Of a stretch of DNA of 23,247 bases, positions 20,966 to 23,247 are shown piece after piece (within the stretch, counting starts at the first letter, position 1; the number at the start of each line of letters is the position of its first letter). The translations under genes and the position numbers were made by a program. Origin of the DNA: SSSZ01 sp016790965 (lineage in GTDB: Bacteria > Pseudomonadota > Gammaproteobacteria > Burkholderiales > Rhodocyclaceae); assembly GCA_016790965.1 (NCBI GenBank), contig JAEUNZ010000018.1, positions 1 through 23,247 of the forward strand. The letters run 5' to 3'. The notes under the pieces were generated by a model, which saw only the letters and a program-made list of their open reading frames with translations, made no database searches and had not been told where the DNA came from.

Positions 20966-22240
20966 ATGGCAAACGACAAACTCGCACCGGAAAGCGCCCC
21001 CACCGGGGTTTCGAAAACCCGCCGGGACTTCGTCTCGGCAATCACCGGAGCTTCGCTGATGGCCATGGTCCCCCCCGGCATCCGCGGCGCCGCCTGGGCC
21101 GCCGGCTCCGACGCGCCGGAAAAGAAAGAAGTCAAGATCGGCTTCATCCCCCTCACCGACTGCGCCTCCGTCGTCATGGCGGCGGTGAACAAATTCGACG
21201 AGAAGTACGGCATCAAGATCATCCCCACCAAGGAAGCCTCCTGGGCCTCGGTGCGCGACAAGCTGGTCAATGGCGAGCTGGATGCCGCCCACGTGCTCTA
21301 CGGCCTCATCTACGGCGTGCAACTGGGCATCGGCGGTCCCAAGAAGGACATGGCCACGCTCATGGCGCTCAACAACAACGGCCAGGCCATCACCCTCTCC
21401 AACCAGTTGAAGGACAAGGGCGCCACCGACGGGGCCAGCCTGGCCGCGTTGATCGCCAAGAAAGAGCGGGAATACACCTTCGCCCAGACCTTCCCCACCG
21501 GCACCCACGCCATGTGGCTCTACTACTGGCTGGCGGCCCAGGGCATCAATCCCATGAAAGACGTCAAGACCATCACCGTGCCCCCGCCGCAGATGGTGGC
21601 CAATATGCGGGTGGGCAACATGGACGGCTTCTGCGTCGGCGAGCCCTGGAACAACCGGGCGATCATGGACAACATCGGCTTCACCGCAGTGACCACCCAG
21701 GACATCTGGACCGACCACCCGGAAAAGGTGCTGGGCACCACCGCCGAGTTCTGCCAGAAGTACCCCAACACGGCGCGGGCCATGATCGCTGCCATCCTGG
21801 ACGCGGGCAAGTGGATCGACGCCTCCCTGGCCAACAAGCAGAAGACGGCCGAGACCATCGCCCAGAAGTCCTACGTCAATACCGACACCGAGGTCATCGT
21901 CGCCCGCATGCTGGGCCGCTACCAGAACGGCCTGGGCAAGAGCTGGGACGACAAGAACCACATGAAATTCTTCAACGACGGGGCGGTGAATTATCCCTAC
22001 CTGACCGACGGCATGTGGTTCATGACCCAGCACAAGCGCTGGGGTCTCCTGAAGGATCACCCCAAGTATCTCGAAGTGGCCAAGCAGGTGAACCGCATCG
22101 ACCTCTACAAGCAGGGGGCCGCCGCCGCCGGCGTCGCCCTGCCCAAGAGCGACATGCGAACCACCAAGTTCATCGATGGCGTGGTCTGGGACGGCAAGGA
22201 CCCGGCCAAGTACGCCGACGGCTTCAAGGTCAAGGCCTGA
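20966..22240 (+). CDS. nrtA: Nitrate ABC transporter, substrate-binding protein
   Basis: A periplasmic NrtA/NasF-type nitrate-binding protein, 424 residues. The N-terminus carries a Tat signal, TRRDF at 18-22 followed by a hydrophobic stretch ending AAWAAG near 47. The mature part begins EVKIGFIPLTDCASVVMAA and contains YGVQLGIGGP and FCVGEPWNNRAI, typical of the NrtA/CmpA family. The export signal argues against it being the cytoplasmic nitrate sensor NasS. ATG 20966 follows AAGGAG (20954-20959) by 6 nt; the longer frame upstream would begin inside the leader terminator. It is the first gene of nrtAB. Confidence 0.94.
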   Translation: MANDKLAPESAPTGVSKTRRDFVSAITGASLMAMVPPGIRGAAWAAGSDAPEKKEVKIGFIPLTDCASVVMAAVNKFDEKYGIKIIPTKEASWASVRDKLVNGELDAAHVLYGLIYGVQLGIGGPKKDMATLMALNNNGQAITLSNQLKDKGATDGASLAALIAKKEREYTFAQTFPTGTHAMWLYYWLAAQGINPMKDVKTITVPPPQMVANMRVGNMDGFCVGEPWNNRAIMDNIGFTAVTTQDIWTDHPEKVLGTTAEFCQKYPNTARAMIAAILDAGKWIDASLANKQKTAETIAQKSYVNTDTEVIVARMLGRYQNGLGKSWDDKNHMKFFNDGAVNYPYLTDGMWFMTQHKRWGLLKDHPKYLEVAKQVNRIDLYKQGAAAAGVALPKSDMRTTKFIDGVVWDGKDPAKYADGFKVKA

Positions 22241-22264
22241 GAGAGCCGATCGAGGCATCAAAGC

Positions 22265-22286
22265 GGGGGAGGGGGAACCCTCCCCC
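22265..22286 (+). repeat. Intercistronic hairpin between nrtA and nrtB
   Basis: GGGGGAGGG (22265-22273) pairs perfectly with CCCTCCCCC (22278-22286) around a GGAA tetraloop. No T run follows, so it is unlikely to end transcription. Such hairpins after a binding-protein gene often protect the upstream mRNA from decay and so raise its yield relative to the permease. Confidence 0.75.
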
Positions 22287-22311
22287 CAAGCGACGCAACA
22301 CGGAGGACATC

Positions 22312-23247
22312 ATGAGTGCATTGACGATGAAGAGCCCCGCGGCGACCGGCGCAAGCCCCGCTCCCCGCGCCGCCAAGCCTGCCCGCCTGCGGGAAGTGGG
22401 CGCGATCCCCGCTGAAACCAAGGAAAACAAAATGGAAAAGACGCCTGCTAAAGAACCGGGAATCCCCCTGGGCGAGCGCCTCAGCGCCCTGGGACAGGCC
22501 ATTCTGCCGCCCCTGCTGGGCATTGTGGCCCTGTTGGGCATCTGGTACGTGGCCACCATGAAGGGGGGCGGCATTCCCGGCCCGGTGCAGACCTGGGACG
22601 CGGCCGTGGCCCTGTTTGCCGATCCTTTCTATCAGAACGGTCCCAACGACCAGGGCATCGGCTGGAACGTGCTCTCCTCGCTGCAGCGGGTCGCCATCGG
22701 CTTCGGCTTCGCAGCCGTGGTGGGCATCCCCATGGGCTTCATGCTGGGGCGCTCCAAGTTCCTCGCCGCCATGGTCAATCCCATCATCAGCCTGCTGCGC
22801 CCGGTGTCGCCCCTGGCCTGGCTGCCCATCGGCCTCCTGGTGTTCAAGAAGGCCGACCCCGCCGCCACCTACACCATCTTCATCTGCTCCATCTGGCCGA
22901 TGATCATCAACACGGCGGTGGGCGTGCAGCGGGTGCCCCAGGACTATCTCAACGTGGCCCGGGTGCTGGCCCTGTCCGAATGGAAGGTGGTCACCAAGAT
23001 TCTCTTCCCCGCCGTGCTGCCCTACATGCTCACCGGCATCCGCCTCTCCATCGGCACGGCCTGGCTGGTCATCGTGGCCGCCGAAATGCTCACCGGTGGC
23101 GTCGGCATCGGCTTCTGGGTGTGGGACGAGTGGAACAACCTCAAGGTCGAGCACATCATCATCGCCATCTTCGTCATCGGCATTGTCGGCCTGATTCTCG
23201 AGCAGGCGCTGATCCTGCTGGCCAAGAAGCTGACCAAAGAATCGTCG
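22312..23247 (+). CDS. nrtB: Nitrate ABC transporter, permease (3' end cut by window)
   Basis: The frame is open from ATG 22312 (Shine-Dalgarno CGGAGGA at 22301-22307) to the last base, 312 codons without a stop. The first 60 or so residues are hydrophilic and proline/lysine-rich. The hydrophobic core then contains IGWNVLSSLQRVAIGFGF, SLLRPVSPLAWLPIGLLVF and the ABC-permease EAA-type loop (SEWKVVTKILFPAVLPYM, then TGIRLSIGTAWLVIVAAEML) that contacts the ATPase. The end, LLAKKLTKESS, is close to where NrtB proteins normally stop, so only a few residues should be missing. It moves nitrate delivered by NrtA; an nrtC/nrtD ATPase gene is expected just beyond the window. Confidence 0.93.
   Translation, partial: MSALTMKSPAATGASPAPRAAKPARLREVGAIPAETKENKMEKTPAKEPGIPLGERLSALGQAILPPLLGIVALLGIWYVATMKGGGIPGPVQTWDAAVALFADPFYQNGPNDQGIGWNVLSSLQRVAIGFGFAAVVGIPMGFMLGRSKFLAAMVNPIISLLRPVSPLAWLPIGLLVFKKADPAATYTIFICSIWPMIINTAVGVQRVPQDYLNVARVLALSEWKVVTKILFPAVLPYMLTGIRLSIGTAWLVIVAAEMLTGGVGIGFWVWDEWNNLKVEHIIIAIFVIGIVGLILEQALILLAKKLTKESS

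Noticed and set aside
20813..22261. 482-residue reading frame on the - strand opposite nrtA
   Set aside because: It is the exact antisense of nrtA and its leader and shows only shadow composition.
1..23247. Mobile elements, CRISPR arrays, tRNA genes
   Set aside because: I saw no transposase-like frames, terminal repeats with target duplications, spaced direct repeats or cloverleaf sequences in the window.

Overview
The window is GC-rich and its gene content and order point to a betaproteobacterium, most likely in or near the Rhodocyclales (Dechloromonas/Azospira-like). This rests on the 3' part of a betaproteobacterial-type 5S rRNA, a short 4.5S SRP RNA directly before dnaX-ybaB-recR, and a petABC-sspA-sspB string. 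The genus is inferred; no search was run. All genes lie on the + strand.

Region 1 (1-6817) is housekeeping. It holds the end of an rRNA operon (5S rRNA and terminator), ffs (SRP RNA), the dnaX-ybaB-recR replication/repair operon, the cytochrome bc1 operon petABC with its own sigma-70-type promoter, a strong hairpin, and sspA-sspB (stringent starvation proteins).

Region 2 (about 6818-23247) is one continuous nitrate/nitrite assimilation island. It has four transcription blocks, each preceded by a sigma-54 -24/-12 element and an NtrC-like palindrome: (i) the assimilatory nitrate reductase catalytic subunit plus a YbiB/TrpD2-like protein; (ii) the nirB-nirD siroheme nitrite reductase and a formate/nitrite channel, then a terminator, then a PP2C-phosphatase/Ser-Thr-kinase fusion; (iii) a NarK-type MFS nitrate transporter, a second PP2C/kinase fusion, a CbiX/SirB-type siroheme chelatase and the ANTAR antiterminator NasT; (iv) the NrtA/NrtB nitrate ABC transporter, cut by the window end at or very near the end of nrtB. 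In three of the four promoters the NtrC-site centre lies about 69 bp upstream of the sigma-54 centre.

Control appears two-layered: nitrogen limitation through NtrC/sigma-54, and nitrate through NasT acting on leader RNAs. The nrtA leader has two tandem hairpins with the identical hexaloop AAAGGC (A1, G4, as ANTAR proteins require), and the second overlaps an intrinsic terminator. Related hairpins occur in the narK and nirB leaders. No nasS (the usual nitrate-sensing partner of NasT) is seen. Instead the island carries two paralogous, C-tail-anchored phosphatase-kinase fusions with complementary departures from the kinase consensus. This pair is the best candidate for an undescribed regulatory layer. 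No mobile elements, CRISPR arrays or tRNAs were seen.
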